This document shows positions 18,983-27,896 of a DNA stretch of 64,000 nt, piece after piece. Position numbers and translations under genes: made by a program. Location: positions 125,736 to 189,735 of the forward strand of contig DASRBN010000037.1 in the NCBI GenBank assembly GCA_035653615.1, given 5' to 3'. Every line of letters begins with the position of its first letter. The first letter of the stretch is position 1. The notes under the pieces were generated by a model. That model was not told the DNA's origin. It was given only the letters and a program-made list of their open reading frames with translations, and did no database searches. This DNA is from Ktedonobacteraceae bacterium. GTDB taxonomy: Bacteria > Chloroflexota > Ktedonobacteria > Ktedonobacterales > Ktedonobacteraceae.

Positions 18983-20365
18983 ATGGCTCTAAGCAATAGA
19001 GAGGCCTCACGCCCGGCACGCTGGCATAACTGGTCGGGGTCCGTTCGCGCTGCTCCACGGCAGATCGTGAAACCGGGCAGCATCAACGGGCTGGTGCATA
19101 TGATCGAGCAATTTGGGCGCGAGGGACGGCAAGTGCGGGTGGTTGGTTCTGGCCATTCATTTACGCCGCTGGCACAGACCGGCGATGTGTTGATGTCGCT
19201 GGATAATCTGCAAGGGGTTGAGCAGGTCGATACCGAGCATGGCAGGGTAACGGTGCTGGGCGGAACGAAGCTGAAGTACCTGGGCGATGTGTTGTTCGCG
19301 CATGGGCTGGCGCAGGAGAATCTGGGCGATATCAATGTGCAGAGTATCGCCGGTGCTATCAGCACGGGTACGCATGGCACCGGAGTGCGCTTTGGCTCGC
19401 TGGCGACGCAGGTTGAAGGATTGACGCTGGTCACAGCTTCCGGGGAGCTACTGGAATGCTCGCCCGAACAGAATGCTGATATATTCAAGGCGGCGCAGGT
19501 ATCGCTGGGCACATTGGGGGTGATTGCGAAGGTGACGCTGCGGGTAGTGCCTGCCAAGCGCCTGCATTACGTGGGCCAGCGTAAGAAGCTGGCCGATTGC
19601 CTGGATCACCTGGAGCAGTATAAGCAGGGGAATTCGCACTTCGAGTTTTTCTGGTTCCCCTATACCGAATGGGTGCAGGCCAAATTCCTGAATGAGACGG
19701 ATGAGCCGGCGAGCAAGAATACCCTGTGGAGCACCTTCAATAAGATCGTGCTGGAAAACTGGGTCTACTGGCTACTTTCGGAATGCTGCCGCCTGGCTCC
19801 TGGACTCTCGAAGACGGCGTGCCATATTTCAGCGGCCAGCATTTCGCATATCGACGAGATCAACTACAGCCACTTGCTCTACTCAACGCCGCGCATGGTG
19901 CGTTTTCAAGAGATGGAGTACAATATCCCGGCAGAGCATACGAGGGCAGTTATCACGGAAATTCAGGAGTGCATCAACCGCGAGCAATTTCAGGTTCACT
20001 TTCCAATGGAGTGCCGCTTTGTCCACGCGGATGATATCTGGCTCAGCCCGGCCTACGAGCGCGATTCGGCCTATATCGCGGTGCATATGTACCGTGGCAT
20101 GCCTTACAAATCTTATTTTGAGCACATCGAGGAAATTTTCCGCCGCTACGACGGCAGGCCGCATTGGGGCAAAATGCACACGCGCACAGCAGGGGAACTG
20201 GCGGCGCTCTACCCGCGCTGGCATGATTTCCGGCGTATCCGCTCCAGGCTCGATCCACAGGGCATGTTTCTCAACGATTACCTGCGCAAGCTGTTCGATG
20301 CTGGTGGGCCTATACCTGAAGATGTCGCGCCGACCCAGCAAGATGATGCGATAAGTACGGATTAG
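18983..20365 (+). CDS. FAD-linked oxidase, D-arabinono-1,4-lactone / L-gulonolactone oxidase family
   Basis: 460 residues from the ATG at 18983, which has AAAGGAG nine bases upstream; a longer frame from 18926 overlaps the previous gene and lacks a site. The N-terminal half is a PCMH-type FAD-binding domain: VRVVGSGHSFTPLA, then SIAGAISTGTHGTG, where the His-containing THG segment binds FAD. The C-terminal half is the ALO domain ending in the family signature HWGKMHT, close to the HWGK motif of aldonolactone oxidases. It oxidises a polyol or aldonolactone with oxygen or another acceptor. Same strand and tightly linked to the aldolase-like gene upstream. The transcript likely ends at the large hairpin at 20407-20506. 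Confidence 0.88.
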   Translation: MALSNREASRPARWHNWSGSVRAAPRQIVKPGSINGLVHMIEQFGREGRQVRVVGSGHSFTPLAQTGDVLMSLDNLQGVEQVDTEHGRVTVLGGTKLKYLGDVLFAHGLAQENLGDINVQSIAGAISTGTHGTGVRFGSLATQVEGLTLVTASGELLECSPEQNADIFKAAQVSLGTLGVIAKVTLRVVPAKRLHYVGQRKKLADCLDHLEQYKQGNSHFEFFWFPYTEWVQAKFLNETDEPASKNTLWSTFNKIVLENWVYWLLSECCRLAPGLSKTACHISAASISHIDEINYSHLLYSTPRMVRFQEMEYNIPAEHTRAVITEIQECINREQFQVHFPMECRFVHADDIWLSPAYERDSAYIAVHMYRGMPYKSYFEHIEEIFRRYDGRPHWGKMHTRTAGELAALYPRWHDFRRIRSRLDPQGMFLNDYLRKLFDAGGPIPEDVAPTQQDDAISTD

Positions 20366-20406
20366 TTGTTTTCAAGGTCAATTACGCTAGCGATTCCCAA
20401 AAAGTT

Positions 20407-20506
20407 GGCGAGAGATTCTTCGCTGCGCTCAGAATGACATGCTCCCGGAGATACCTGGCTGTCTCCGGGAGCATATCATTCTGAGCGCAGCGAAGAATCT
20501 CTCGCC
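20407..20506. terminator. Long hairpin from family C repeat (copy C1), bidirectional terminator position
   Basis: GGCGAGAGATTCTTCGCTGC onward is mirrored by GCAGCGAAGAATCTCTCGCC, making a stem of about 45 bp with one visible mismatch and a ten-base loop. It lies between two convergent genes (FAD oxidase and HD nucleotidase), the right position to stop both transcripts. The core TCATTCTGAGCGCAGCGAAG is shared with copies at 21.2, 29.7, 36.6, 44.4, 49.3 and 53.7 kb. Confidence 0.7.
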
Positions 20507-20567
20507 CAATATCGTCCAGCCGTCCCGATTTCAGCCCACTGGCACACTTTTGTGGAAGCACCGGCCA

Positions 20568-21146
20568 TTACAGATTCATCGCTGCCAGGAAATCGCTGAC
20601 CGTTTGCCGCTCGATGTTTGTTTTCTCGGCATATTTCAGGATTTCCTCTTTTTGCCGTGCATACATCTGCTTGATCAGCTCGCTCTTAGATGGGTCGATG
20701 CCTCTTGGTGAAGACTGGCCGATTTCGTAGAGAAAGCCGATCATGTCCAGTAATTTCAGTTCATCGTGCAGTTCCTGGTCTTCTTCAATGCCAAATGCTT
20801 GCAGGATATCGTTCTGAATGGAGTCGATGGCCTCTTTGACGGCAGCAGTTTTGAAAAAGGGCAGGATATCTCCGATGACGGCCTCATGCACATCGTGCAT
20901 TAATGCCAGCGTGACGAGGCGGTCGCGTTTTTCCTGTGGGTAGGAATGGAACACCGACCAGTAGAGCACCAGGAAGGCGACGGCGACGGTATGCTGCCCG
21001 ACATTCCAGGTGCCAAAGCCGGAAACGCTATAGACCCTGGGAATGTTGAAGATATTCATCAGGAAATCCAGGTTGGGATTCTTCGAGACGTGTCCCAGCA
21101 TGCCCTGGGGCGTAAAAATGTTTTCGTAGTCAATGTGTTCGTCCAT
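20568..21146 (-). CDS. HD-domain 5'-deoxynucleotidase, YfbR-like
   Basis: 192 residues; the ATG at 21146 has CTGGAG six bases upstream. A longer in-frame extension to 21266 runs into a family C repeat and is not credible. HD-domain metal ligands are visible: His in VGQHTVAVAFL, the HD pair in LALMHDVHEAVIGDI, and a later Asp in KLLDMIG. The pattern ALxHDxxEaxxGDIxxxxK is that of YfbR-type dNMP phosphohydrolases, which trim dNMP pools. Middle residues DSIQNDILQAFGIEEDQEL are helical as in the family. Cytosolic. It stands as a single gene. Confidence 0.8.
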   Translation of the reverse strand: MDEHIDYENIFTPQGMLGHVSKNPNLDFLMNIFNIPRVYSVSGFGTWNVGQHTVAVAFLVLYWSVFHSYPQEKRDRLVTLALMHDVHEAVIGDILPFFKTAAVKEAIDSIQNDILQAFGIEEDQELHDELKLLDMIGFLYEIGQSSPRGIDPSKSELIKQMYARQKEEILKYAEKTNIERQTVSDFLAAMNL

Positions 21147-21170
21147 GCTATTCTCCAGGAAAGGCCAATG

Positions 21171-21323
21171 ATGAACTCTCACCATCAAAATCGGTAAGCA
21201 CCCCTCTGGCCATGTCATTCTGAGCGCAGGGAAGAATCCCGGTAGGCATCGACGCAGATTCTTCACTGTGTTCAGAATGACATGGCCAGAGGATATTTAC
21301 CGTTTTTGGTTGGTTAAATTCAT
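21171..21323. repeat. Family C MITE-like element, copy C2
   Basis: It starts with ATGAACTCTCACCATCAAAA (TIR at 21171-21198) and ends near 21323 with the inverted TTACCGTTTTTGGTTGGTTA. Inside is a hairpin of CATTCTGAGCGCAGGGAAGA and its complement. The left TIR matches 26 of 28 bases of the right TIR of copy C4 at 36658-36685. It fills much of the 363-base gap between the HD gene and the oxidoreductase. A TATAAT at 21454-21459 in the remainder has no good -35. Confidence 0.75.
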
Positions 21324-21509
21324 AATCGGCCACAGATTTGTTTGCAGTGTCGCTCTGTATCTATTCTTTTTCATATCCGCGCACATGGCTATTATACATG
21401 GTTCTTGCGGCATCGTAAGCCATCCAATCCTCTCCTACCCCGGAATAAAACGGTATAATTTTTACATAGCCACGGATCTATTTTATAGTCAACGAAAGGA
21501 TTTATTCGC

Positions 21510-22457
21510 ATGGCGATGGATTTTGGTATTATCGCGCCACAGGGATGGCGCCTGGATTTAGTGAACATTTCCGACCCGGTGGAAGCGTATGAAGCGATGA
21601 CGCGCGTGGTGCGGGAGGCCGAATCGCTTGGCTTTGTCTCGACCTGGCTCTACGACCATTTTCATACTATCCCCGCTCCAATGCAGGAAATAACGTTCGA
21701 GTGCTGGACGAGTTGCGCGGCCCTGGCCCGCGATACGCAGCAAATCCGTATCGGCCAGATGGTGACGTGTAACAGTTATCGCAATCCGGCGCTACTGGCA
21801 AAGATGGCCAGCACCGTGGATGTACTCAGCCATGGCCGGCTTATACTGGGCATTGGCGCCGGCTGGTATAAACACGAATATCTCGCCTATGGCTACCCCT
21901 ATCCAGGCACCCACGAGCGATTGCAGCGTCTGAACGAGGCCGTTCAGATTATCCTGGCTATGTGGACGCAGGAGGAACCGACATTCGAGGGAACATACTA
22001 TTCGATTCGAGGAGCCATCAATCAGCCCAAAGGAGCGCAAAAGCCACATATTCCCTTATTGATCGGCGGAGGTGGTGAAAAGGTGACACTCAGGCTGGTC
22101 GCGCAATACGCGGATGCCTGCAACATCGGCGGAGACATACCGACCATCAAGCACAAACTGGATGTCCTCAAGCAGCACTGCGAGGAGGTGGGACGGGACT
22201 ACAACTCAATCCGGCGCACGACTTTGATCGATTATTGCGCCATCGCCAGCACAGAGGAGGAGGCTATCGCGAAACTGACGCCGGACGAGCGCCAGAACCT
22301 CGATGAGTTGCTCCCGGAATCCCTGATTGGCACTCCTGCGCAGATTCGCGAGCGCCTGCGGGAATACGAAGATGCGGGGATACAGGAGATCATTGTGCGC
22401 TTCGTTGATGCCGTGCAGTTGGATTCGATACGAATGTTTGCGCGGGAGTGCATGTAA
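21510..22457 (+). CDS. LLM-class F420-dependent oxidoreductase
   Basis: 315 residues; AAAGGA precedes the ATG by nine bases. Luciferase-like TIM barrel features include AESLGFVSTWLYDHF at about 38-52, RIGQMVTCNSYRNPALLAKM, and VDVLSHGRLILGIGAGWYKHEYLAYG, the best-known signature of the F420 branch of the family. IPLLIGGGGEKVTLRLVAQYADACN is the second conserved block. Such enzymes pass a hydride between coenzyme F420 (or FMN) and an organic substrate; the substrate is not evident here. The gene is single and is followed by two convergent MFS genes. Confidence 0.88.
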   Translation: MAMDFGIIAPQGWRLDLVNISDPVEAYEAMTRVVREAESLGFVSTWLYDHFHTIPAPMQEITFECWTSCAALARDTQQIRIGQMVTCNSYRNPALLAKMASTVDVLSHGRLILGIGAGWYKHEYLAYGYPYPGTHERLQRLNEAVQIILAMWTQEEPTFEGTYYSIRGAINQPKGAQKPHIPLLIGGGGEKVTLRLVAQYADACNIGGDIPTIKHKLDVLKQHCEEVGRDYNSIRRTTLIDYCAIASTEEEAIAKLTPDERQNLDELLPESLIGTPAQIRERLREYEDAGIQEIIVRFVDAVQLDSIRMFARECM

Positions 22458-22481
22458 TTCGCATTGCCATCAAAATCTAAC

Positions 22482-23708
22482 TTACAGCCGTCCCAGCCTG
22501 CGCATCTCAGGCCAGATCAGGGCAACCGCCAGCACCACCAGTACCGTCCCGATGCCGCCCGCCGCGACTGAGATGACGGGGCCGAATAACTGCGCGGCCA
22601 GGCCGGACTCGAAGCCGCCCAGTTCGTTCGAGGCGCCCACGAATAGCGTATTGACGGCGGCAACGCGCCCGCGCATGGAGTCCGGAGTGCGCGTCAGCAG
22701 CAGGGTGCTGCGAATGACGACGGAGATATTGTCAAGGCCGCCCAGCAGGAACAGCATGAGCATGGAGAGCCAGAACGAGGTGGAGATGCCGAAGATGAAG
22801 GTGGCGATACCGAAACCCGCCACGGCCAGCAAAAGCGTAAGGCCGGCCTTTTTGAAAGGCGGGATATGGGCAAGCGAAAGGGAGATGCAGACCGCGCCTA
22901 TCGAGGGCGCTGCTCGCAACCAACCCAGGCCGGTTGGCCCGACGCGCAGGATGTCCCTGGCGTAGATTGGCAGCAGAGTGGTCGCGCCGCCCAGCAGGAC
23001 GGCGAAGAGGTCGAGCGTGATGGCAGCGAGGATGACCTGGCTTTTTTTGAGGAATCTGACACCTTCCAATAGCGAACCGGTGGTCGTTGTTTCAGCCGGT
23101 AGCGGCACCTGCCTTTTCACGGTGATGGGTAAAAGCAGGATGGCATACAGCAGGGCGGCTGTGGCGTTCAGCGCATAGACGAGCGTCGCGCCGCCGCTTA
23201 CCGCGATGACGAATCCGCCCAGGGCCGGTCCAAGCACGGCGGCGAGCTGCCAGGAACTACTCGACCACGTGGCGGCACTGGCGAACACGTCCTCAGGCAC
23301 AATCTGCGGGATCAGCGTCGAGCTGGCGGGATTGCCAAATGCGACGCCGCAGCCAATCAACAGCAGGCAGGCGTAGATCAGGAGCAGCGGACCATGCGTA
23401 AAGGAGAGCATGGTTAATCCGATGGAGGCCAGGGCCAGCAGAATCTGCGTGACAATGACGATGCGCTTGCGGTTGAAGCGGTCGGCGAGCTGACCCGCGG
23501 GAAGCGCAAGCAGTATGACGGGAATGATCTGTACCAGCCCGACCCATCCGAGCGCCAGGGCGGAGCCAGTACGCTGGTACAATTCCCAACCGATGGCGAC
23601 ATTGATCATCTGCTCGCCGATGGTGGCGATGAACGTGCCAATGAATAAGAGCCGGAAAGAGCCGAAGCGCAGGGCGCGATAGGGATCGTGTTTTGTTTTA
23701 TGATGCAT
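22482..23708 (-). CDS. MFS exporter, 12 spans
   Basis: 408 residues with 12 predicted spans and the loop 2-3 MFS motif GQLADRFNRKRIV, here in the form common in EntS/DHA3-type exporters. FRLLFIGTFIATIGEQM at the start and GRVAAVNTLFVGASNELGGFESG late in the protein are typical of DHA3 drug or siderophore exporters. It overlaps the upstream MFS gene by 11 bases, so the two are translated from one mRNA. No ribosome site is clear at the ATG, in keeping with translational coupling. The 3' end faces the oxidoreductase gene 24 bases away. Confidence 0.85.
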   Translation of the reverse strand: MHHKTKHDPYRALRFGSFRLLFIGTFIATIGEQMINVAIGWELYQRTGSALALGWVGLVQIIPVILLALPAGQLADRFNRKRIVIVTQILLALASIGLTMLSFTHGPLLLIYACLLLIGCGVAFGNPASSTLIPQIVPEDVFASAATWSSSSWQLAAVLGPALGGFVIAVSGGATLVYALNATAALLYAILLLPITVKRQVPLPAETTTTGSLLEGVRFLKKSQVILAAITLDLFAVLLGGATTLLPIYARDILRVGPTGLGWLRAAPSIGAVCISLSLAHIPPFKKAGLTLLLAVAGFGIATFIFGISTSFWLSMLMLFLLGGLDNISVVIRSTLLLTRTPDSMRGRVAAVNTLFVGASNELGGFESGLAAQLFGPVISVAAGGIGTVLVVLAVALIWPEMRRLGRL

Positions 23709-25263
23709 GCTGCGACTGATTCATGTGGCCTTGCACATTGTTCTGGCCAGGCTCCGCGGGTGCGGGAACGGACTCAGCGATCGCGCGCAGGCTGACACGG
23801 GCATAGAAGCCACCGGCCATAGCGAGCAGGCCCATGAAGGTGAAAACGGTGTCGATGGGGCCAAATGTGATGCCGAGCAGACTGGCATGAAAGCCTTGCA
23901 AGACGGTGCTGACGAAGTAACCGGCCAGTACAACGGAGACGAGGGCGGCAAGGCGACCAATCGGGTTGATGACAGCCATGACGCGGCCCACGTACTCGCG
24001 AGAGGTACCATGCAAGGCCAGAGGCCCGGCGGTGACGATGATGGCGGTAGTGGAGACACCGAAAAGGAAAGCTGCTCCCAACGCGATAGGGAAGTTGCTC
24101 ACATGCGACATGAGGATGACGAACAGGCCAGATGTGATCAGAGAGACCCACAGAAGCCGGCTCAGACCGATGCGCTGTCCAATGAGGGTGACCAGCAAAG
24201 CGCCCACTATGGCTCCGACGCCAAAGTCCGCGCCGAATAATCCATAGTCGCTGGCAGGCGCATGCAAATTCTCGGTGATAAAGAAGTAGCCGAGAGATTG
24301 CAGGGCGCCAAAGCCGAGCCAGGTGAGGACCTCGGCGACCAGGATGGTGCGCAGGACGCGATGGTTGATGACGTAGCCCAGGCCATCGAGAAATTCGCGG
24401 GAAAAATGTCCGGCCTCGCCCGGCGCAAGGCTGTGGGCCGATGGCGGCGCCTGGATTGCAAAGATGGCGAAGAGGACGATCATGAATGAGCAAGCATCGA
24501 GTACTAAAGCCCAGGCGACGCCGAGGCCGAAGACAAGCGCCGCCGCTACAGGCGGGCCAATGATGATTGAGAGTCCCTGGATAGCCTGGCTTGTCTCCAG
24601 CGCCTGGTCTTGCTTCTGCTCAGGGACGATATCCTTAATCAGCGCGAACTGTGCGGGGATGAAGAATTGGGCGAAGATGGTGAGTGCGACTACATCAATG
24701 TAGACGGCAACAATGCGCCAGAAATTCTGAAACTGCTCGCTCCCCACAAAAGGAAAACGGATATTGAGGGCCGCCAGCACGAGCATAGTGGCGACAATTG
24801 CTTGCAGCATGGCCATGATGATCATGGTACGCCGTTTATCCCAGCGGTCTACAAAGACGCCTGCTATGGGGCCGACGACGATCTGTGGCAGGGCGGCTGC
24901 CAGGACAACACCGCTGACGGCAAGCGGCGCCCAGGACTGACCAGCCGCGAGATAAGAAGCTATCCAGAGCACAAGCGCGGTATCCCAGGCGTAGTCACCA
25001 ATGCTGGAGATAGCCTGCCCCCACCACATCAATGCAAAGTTGCGGTTAATAAATGCGGCCAGGAAGAGGCCCTCCAGGCGCCGTTGTACAGTCTTTACTC
25101 TGGGTGTAGGTGGAGGCTCTAGCGGCGGAAGCGGGGACGTATACCGTATGGGTGCGCCAACAGGTCTGTAGGGCAGGCGACCATTCATCCAGCGATGTGA
25201 TTTGTGCGGTCTATTGCGGCCCTTCTCGTGCTGCCTGTTCTGCTCCCTGGGCGGGGTTGCCAT
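23698..25263 (-). CDS. MFS exporter with basic N-terminal tail
   Basis: 521 residues from an ATG at 25263 with GAAGGAG eleven bases upstream; a longer start at 25308 lacks a site. A polar, Arg/His-rich tail of about 70 residues precedes 12 membrane spans. The MFS motif appears as GVFVDRWDKRRTMI after span 2, and GRVMAVINPIGRLAALVS near span 10. Family is again DHA3-like, homologous to the gene downstream. Two adjacent exporters of the same family may form a heteromeric pair or reflect duplication. The cargo is unknown. The C-terminus has a polar tail (SVPAPAEPGQNNVQGHMN). Confidence 0.82.
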   Translation of the reverse strand: MATPPREQNRQHEKGRNRPHKSHRWMNGRLPYRPVGAPIRYTSPLPPLEPPPTPRVKTVQRRLEGLFLAAFINRNFALMWWGQAISSIGDYAWDTALVLWIASYLAAGQSWAPLAVSGVVLAAALPQIVVGPIAGVFVDRWDKRRTMIIMAMLQAIVATMLVLAALNIRFPFVGSEQFQNFWRIVAVYIDVVALTIFAQFFIPAQFALIKDIVPEQKQDQALETSQAIQGLSIIIGPPVAAALVFGLGVAWALVLDACSFMIVLFAIFAIQAPPSAHSLAPGEAGHFSREFLDGLGYVINHRVLRTILVAEVLTWLGFGALQSLGYFFITENLHAPASDYGLFGADFGVGAIVGALLVTLIGQRIGLSRLLWVSLITSGLFVILMSHVSNFPIALGAAFLFGVSTTAIIVTAGPLALHGTSREYVGRVMAVINPIGRLAALVSVVLAGYFVSTVLQGFHASLLGITFGPIDTVFTFMGLLAMAGGFYARVSLRAIAESVPAPAEPGQNNVQGHMNQSQHAS

Positions 25264-25533
25264 GCTGGTTGAATCTCCTTCTAGCGAATTTGCCGCGTAT
25301 CCGGGCAAGGGAAGTCGTAGCGCTTATTGTTAACTCCACACCGGGGGCAGCAATGGCAATTCCCCAACTCTTTCGGAAAATGGGAAGCTTTCCCTACCAT
25401 CTATCCCACCAGCAGGGAAATTCTCCTACTTAGGGTACAGGAGTTATAAGAGCATGTCACATTGCTCTTATTCTATCACACAATTGTTAAAAATCATTAG
25501 GGACAATGGGCCAGGGCGCCTGCCGCATCGTGA

Positions 25534-25539
25534 TATAAT
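25534..25539 (+). promoter_or_regulatory. Extended -10 promoter for the SDR gene
   Basis: TGATATAAT is a perfect extended -10 (TGn plus TATAAT), about 31 bases before the SDR start; the -35 region is poor, as is usual for this promoter type. The rest of the 306-base gap 25264-25569 is A+T-rich and must also hold the promoter of the MFS pair, which I could not pin down. Confidence 0.5.
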
Positions 25540-25569
25540 GCGCCATAACATCAAGTTAGGAGCGCAACT

Positions 25570-26370
25570 ATGAGGGATTTTCATGCACGCTATGGTCCAT
25601 GGGCGGTGGTTGCCGGGGCTTCACAGGGCCTCGGCGCTGAATTTGCGACACAACTGGCCGTGAAAAAACTCAACCTCTTCCTGATTGCGCGGCGCAAAGA
25701 TGTATTAGACGAACTCGCTGCGAAATTGCAGCAGGATTACGCGGTAGAGGTCAGAACGTTAGAATTGGACCTGGCGCGTGAGGATGCCGGTTCGGTAGTT
25801 GAGGCGGCTACGAGCGATATCGACGTGGGCCTGCTGGTGTACAACGCGGCCCTCTCTAAGATTGGCCCATTCTTAAATACTTCACTGCAAGACCACCTGG
25901 ACGAGATCGCCATCAATTGCCGCGCCCCCATGACGCTTGCTTATCTTTTTGGGCAGAAGATGCAGCAACGTGGTCGCGGTGGAATTGTGCTGTTGTCTTC
26001 GCTCAGTTCCTCGCAAGGCTCGGCATTGATTAGCAGCTATACGGCAACCAAGGCCTATAATCGACTACTGGCCGAGGGTTTGTGGGAAGAACTACGCGGG
26101 CAGGGTGTCGATGTCATGGCCTGCTGCCCCAGCGCGGTTAGCACCCCCAATTACCTCGCGAGCGCGCCCCGCTCAGGTCGCATATCGGCCTCAACGATGA
26201 CACCTGCCGAAGTGGTGACTGAAACGCTGGCGGCGCTTGGAAAACAGCCGCTCATTATTCCCGGTTGGAGTAATCGCATGGCGAATATCGTTATGCAGCG
26301 CGTCCTTCCCCACAAGATGGCGATTAAGCTGATGGGCAGGGTAATGCGAGGCATGTACCTCAAGCCCTGA
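25570..26370 (+). CDS. Short-chain dehydrogenase/reductase
   Basis: 266 residues; TTAGGAG lies ten bases before the ATG. Rossmann-fold SDR with the NAD(P)-binding GASQGLGAEFA at about 17-27 and an Arg-Arg pair (IARRKD) that favours NADPH. NAA appears in VYNAALSKIG, and the catalytic Ser/Tyr/Lys are in LLSSLSSSQGSALISSYTATKAYN. Substrate not known; this subgroup includes 3-oxoacyl and steroid-type reductases. The sequence after the catalytic block has a lid region ending in a helical C-terminus with several basic residues, possibly membrane-peripheral. Single gene with its own extended -10 promoter. Confidence 0.85.
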   Translation: MRDFHARYGPWAVVAGASQGLGAEFATQLAVKKLNLFLIARRKDVLDELAAKLQQDYAVEVRTLELDLAREDAGSVVEAATSDIDVGLLVYNAALSKIGPFLNTSLQDHLDEIAINCRAPMTLAYLFGQKMQQRGRGGIVLLSSLSSSQGSALISSYTATKAYNRLLAEGLWEELRGQGVDVMACCPSAVSTPNYLASAPRSGRISASTMTPAEVVTETLAALGKQPLIIPGWSNRMANIVMQRVLPHKMAIKLMGRVMRGMYLKP

Positions 26371-26544
26371 ACGGACAGTTATATATTTTCTTTTCCCAGC
26401 ACTATGCCAATCACGCTCGTATATTACTCTAGTTCATGCTGCTCTTAAACATCTTGAATGCACCAAAAAGATATCCTTTATTGCGAAAGAAAAAGGACAT
26501 AATGAACCTTCTTGAACGTGAGCATTATCGTTTGCCCTAAAACC

Positions 26545-26573
26545 TTGACTTTCATTCAACCTGTCAGTATACT
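26545..26573 (+). promoter_or_regulatory. Sigma-70 promoter of the LacI-type gene
   Basis: TTGACT, 17 bases, TATACT: near-consensus -35 and -10 with ideal spacing. The predicted start point, about 26580, falls at the edge of the first palindromic operator, so binding there would block initiation. This lies in the 306-base gap between the SDR and the LacI-type gene. Confidence 0.75.
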
Positions 26574-26580
26574 TGTTCGT

Positions 26581-26612
26581 AAGCGATTACGGAAGCGCTT
26601 CCGTAATCGCTT
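26581..26612. promoter_or_regulatory. Perfect 32-bp palindromic operator O1
   Basis: AAGCGATTACGGAAGC followed at once by its exact reverse complement. The centre GGAAGCGCTTCC is a classic LacI/GalR-family operator core with the central CG. It covers the predicted transcription start of the LacI-type gene, so autoregulation is likely. Confidence 0.75.
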
Positions 26613-26624
26613 ATCAAGGGTCGC

Positions 26625-26644
26625 TTTCGGAAGCGCTTCCGAAA
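26625..26644. promoter_or_regulatory. Second palindromic operator O2
   Basis: TTTCGGAAGCGCTTCCGAAA, a perfect 20-bp palindrome with the same GGAAGCGCTTCC core as O1. The two centres are 38 bases apart, so two dimers or one tetramer may bind. It lies in the leader, 32 bases before the start codon. Confidence 0.75.
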
Positions 26645-26676
26645 ACGTTGTCACTACTCGTTCAGGATATTTGTCT

Positions 26677-27768
26677 ATGCGTAAGAAGCCAACAATTGAC
26701 GATATCGCGCGCCTGGCCGGTGTATCACGGACGACGATCTCGCGTGTCTTGAATCATAAGCCGGATGTAGACCCGGCGACGCGGGAGCGTATTTTGCGCA
26801 TTATAGCGGAACAGAACTTCGTTCCCAGCACAGCTGCTTCCGGGCTGGCAGGCGGGCGCAGTCGATTGATCGGCATGCTCATACCGGCCTGGGCATGGTG
26901 GATGATCTCAGATCTTGCTCCCGGCATCATCGAGTATATCAAGCAAACACCATACGAACTGGTGCTCTACAGCATTAATGACGAGGATATCGAGAGAGAT
27001 CGCAGCGAGGTGATTAATCGCCTGCTGGCAACCCAGTTGACGGCCGGACTGCTGGCGATCTATCCCGCGCGAGCTTCCCAGCATTTGACGCGCCTCTATA
27101 AGCAGGGATTTCCCGTTGTGATTATTGATGACCAGCAGGAACAGGTCACTCCATGGGTTGGAGTCGACAATAGCGGGGGCGCCTATACTATGGTTCGTCA
27201 CCTCATCGGGCTTGGGCACCGGCGTATCGCCCACATCCTGGGGCCAGCAGATTATCTTGTGTCGCATGATCGTTATAATGGCTACCGCCAGGCCTTGCTT
27301 GAAGAAGGTATCGAGCCTGATCCCGAACTGGTGTTAGCGGGGGATTTTCTGCCCCAATCAGGGCGAGCTTGTGCCGAAAAACTCTTCGCGCTGCCACCGG
27401 AAAAACGTCCTACCGCCATTTTTGCCAGCAGCGACCAGATGGCCTATGGTGTGCTGGCCGCGGCTGAAGTGTATGGACTGTCGGTGCCGGGAGATATCGC
27501 TGTTGTCGGCTTTGACGATGATCGACCTTCGGCGCATACGCGGCCACCGCTGACGACCATCCGGCAGCCCTATTTTGAAATGGGCCAGCGCGGGATTGAA
27601 TTATTGTTATCCATGATTGAGGCGCAAACGGGGACGAGGGCGGAGCAAGCTCAGGCCTCTACTGTTCGTATTTCACTTCCTACCCGCCTTGTAGTGCGTG
27701 AATCGTGTGGGGCAACGCTCGAAAATGAATTTTCGACATCATCTGGTAAACCGTTCCTGTCCAAATAA
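26677..27768 (+). CDS. LacI/GalR-family sugar-responsive repressor
   Basis: 363 residues from the ATG at 26677, preceded by AGGA. The longer open frame from 26512 would translate the promoter and operators and is rejected. The N-terminal helix-turn-helix PTIDDIARLAGVSRTTISRVLNHKPDVDPATRERI is followed by a hinge helix (STAASGLAGG) and a periplasmic-binding-like effector domain with GGAYTMVRHLIGLGHRRIAHI and DIAVVGFDDDRPSAHTRPPLTTI. It should bind GGAAGCGCTTCC sites just upstream and release them on sugar binding. It heads the group of ABC uptake, GH4 and kinase genes, which it probably controls. Confidence 0.92.
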   Translation: MRKKPTIDDIARLAGVSRTTISRVLNHKPDVDPATRERILRIIAEQNFVPSTAASGLAGGRSRLIGMLIPAWAWWMISDLAPGIIEYIKQTPYELVLYSINDEDIERDRSEVINRLLATQLTAGLLAIYPARASQHLTRLYKQGFPVVIIDDQQEQVTPWVGVDNSGGAYTMVRHLIGLGHRRIAHILGPADYLVSHDRYNGYRQALLEEGIEPDPELVLAGDFLPQSGRACAEKLFALPPEKRPTAIFASSDQMAYGVLAAAEVYGLSVPGDIAVVGFDDDRPSAHTRPPLTTIRQPYFEMGQRGIELLLSMIEAQTGTRAEQAQASTVRISLPTRLVVRESCGATLENEFSTSSGKPFLSK

Positions 27769-27896
27769 ATCGTGCGTTTGGGTCCGCTAGCCTGTTCATC
27801 TGTCATTGCTGCTGTTGCCGCCAATCCGCGGTCGGCTTTTTACGGTCTATGCAAGAGGAAGGTATATGCGTGACCTGTTCATCCAGGAGGTTTTCG

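Noticed and set aside
26512-26676. N-terminal extension of the LacI-type gene
   Set aside because: The extension would translate the promoter and both palindromic operators; the HTH starts right after the ATG at 26677.
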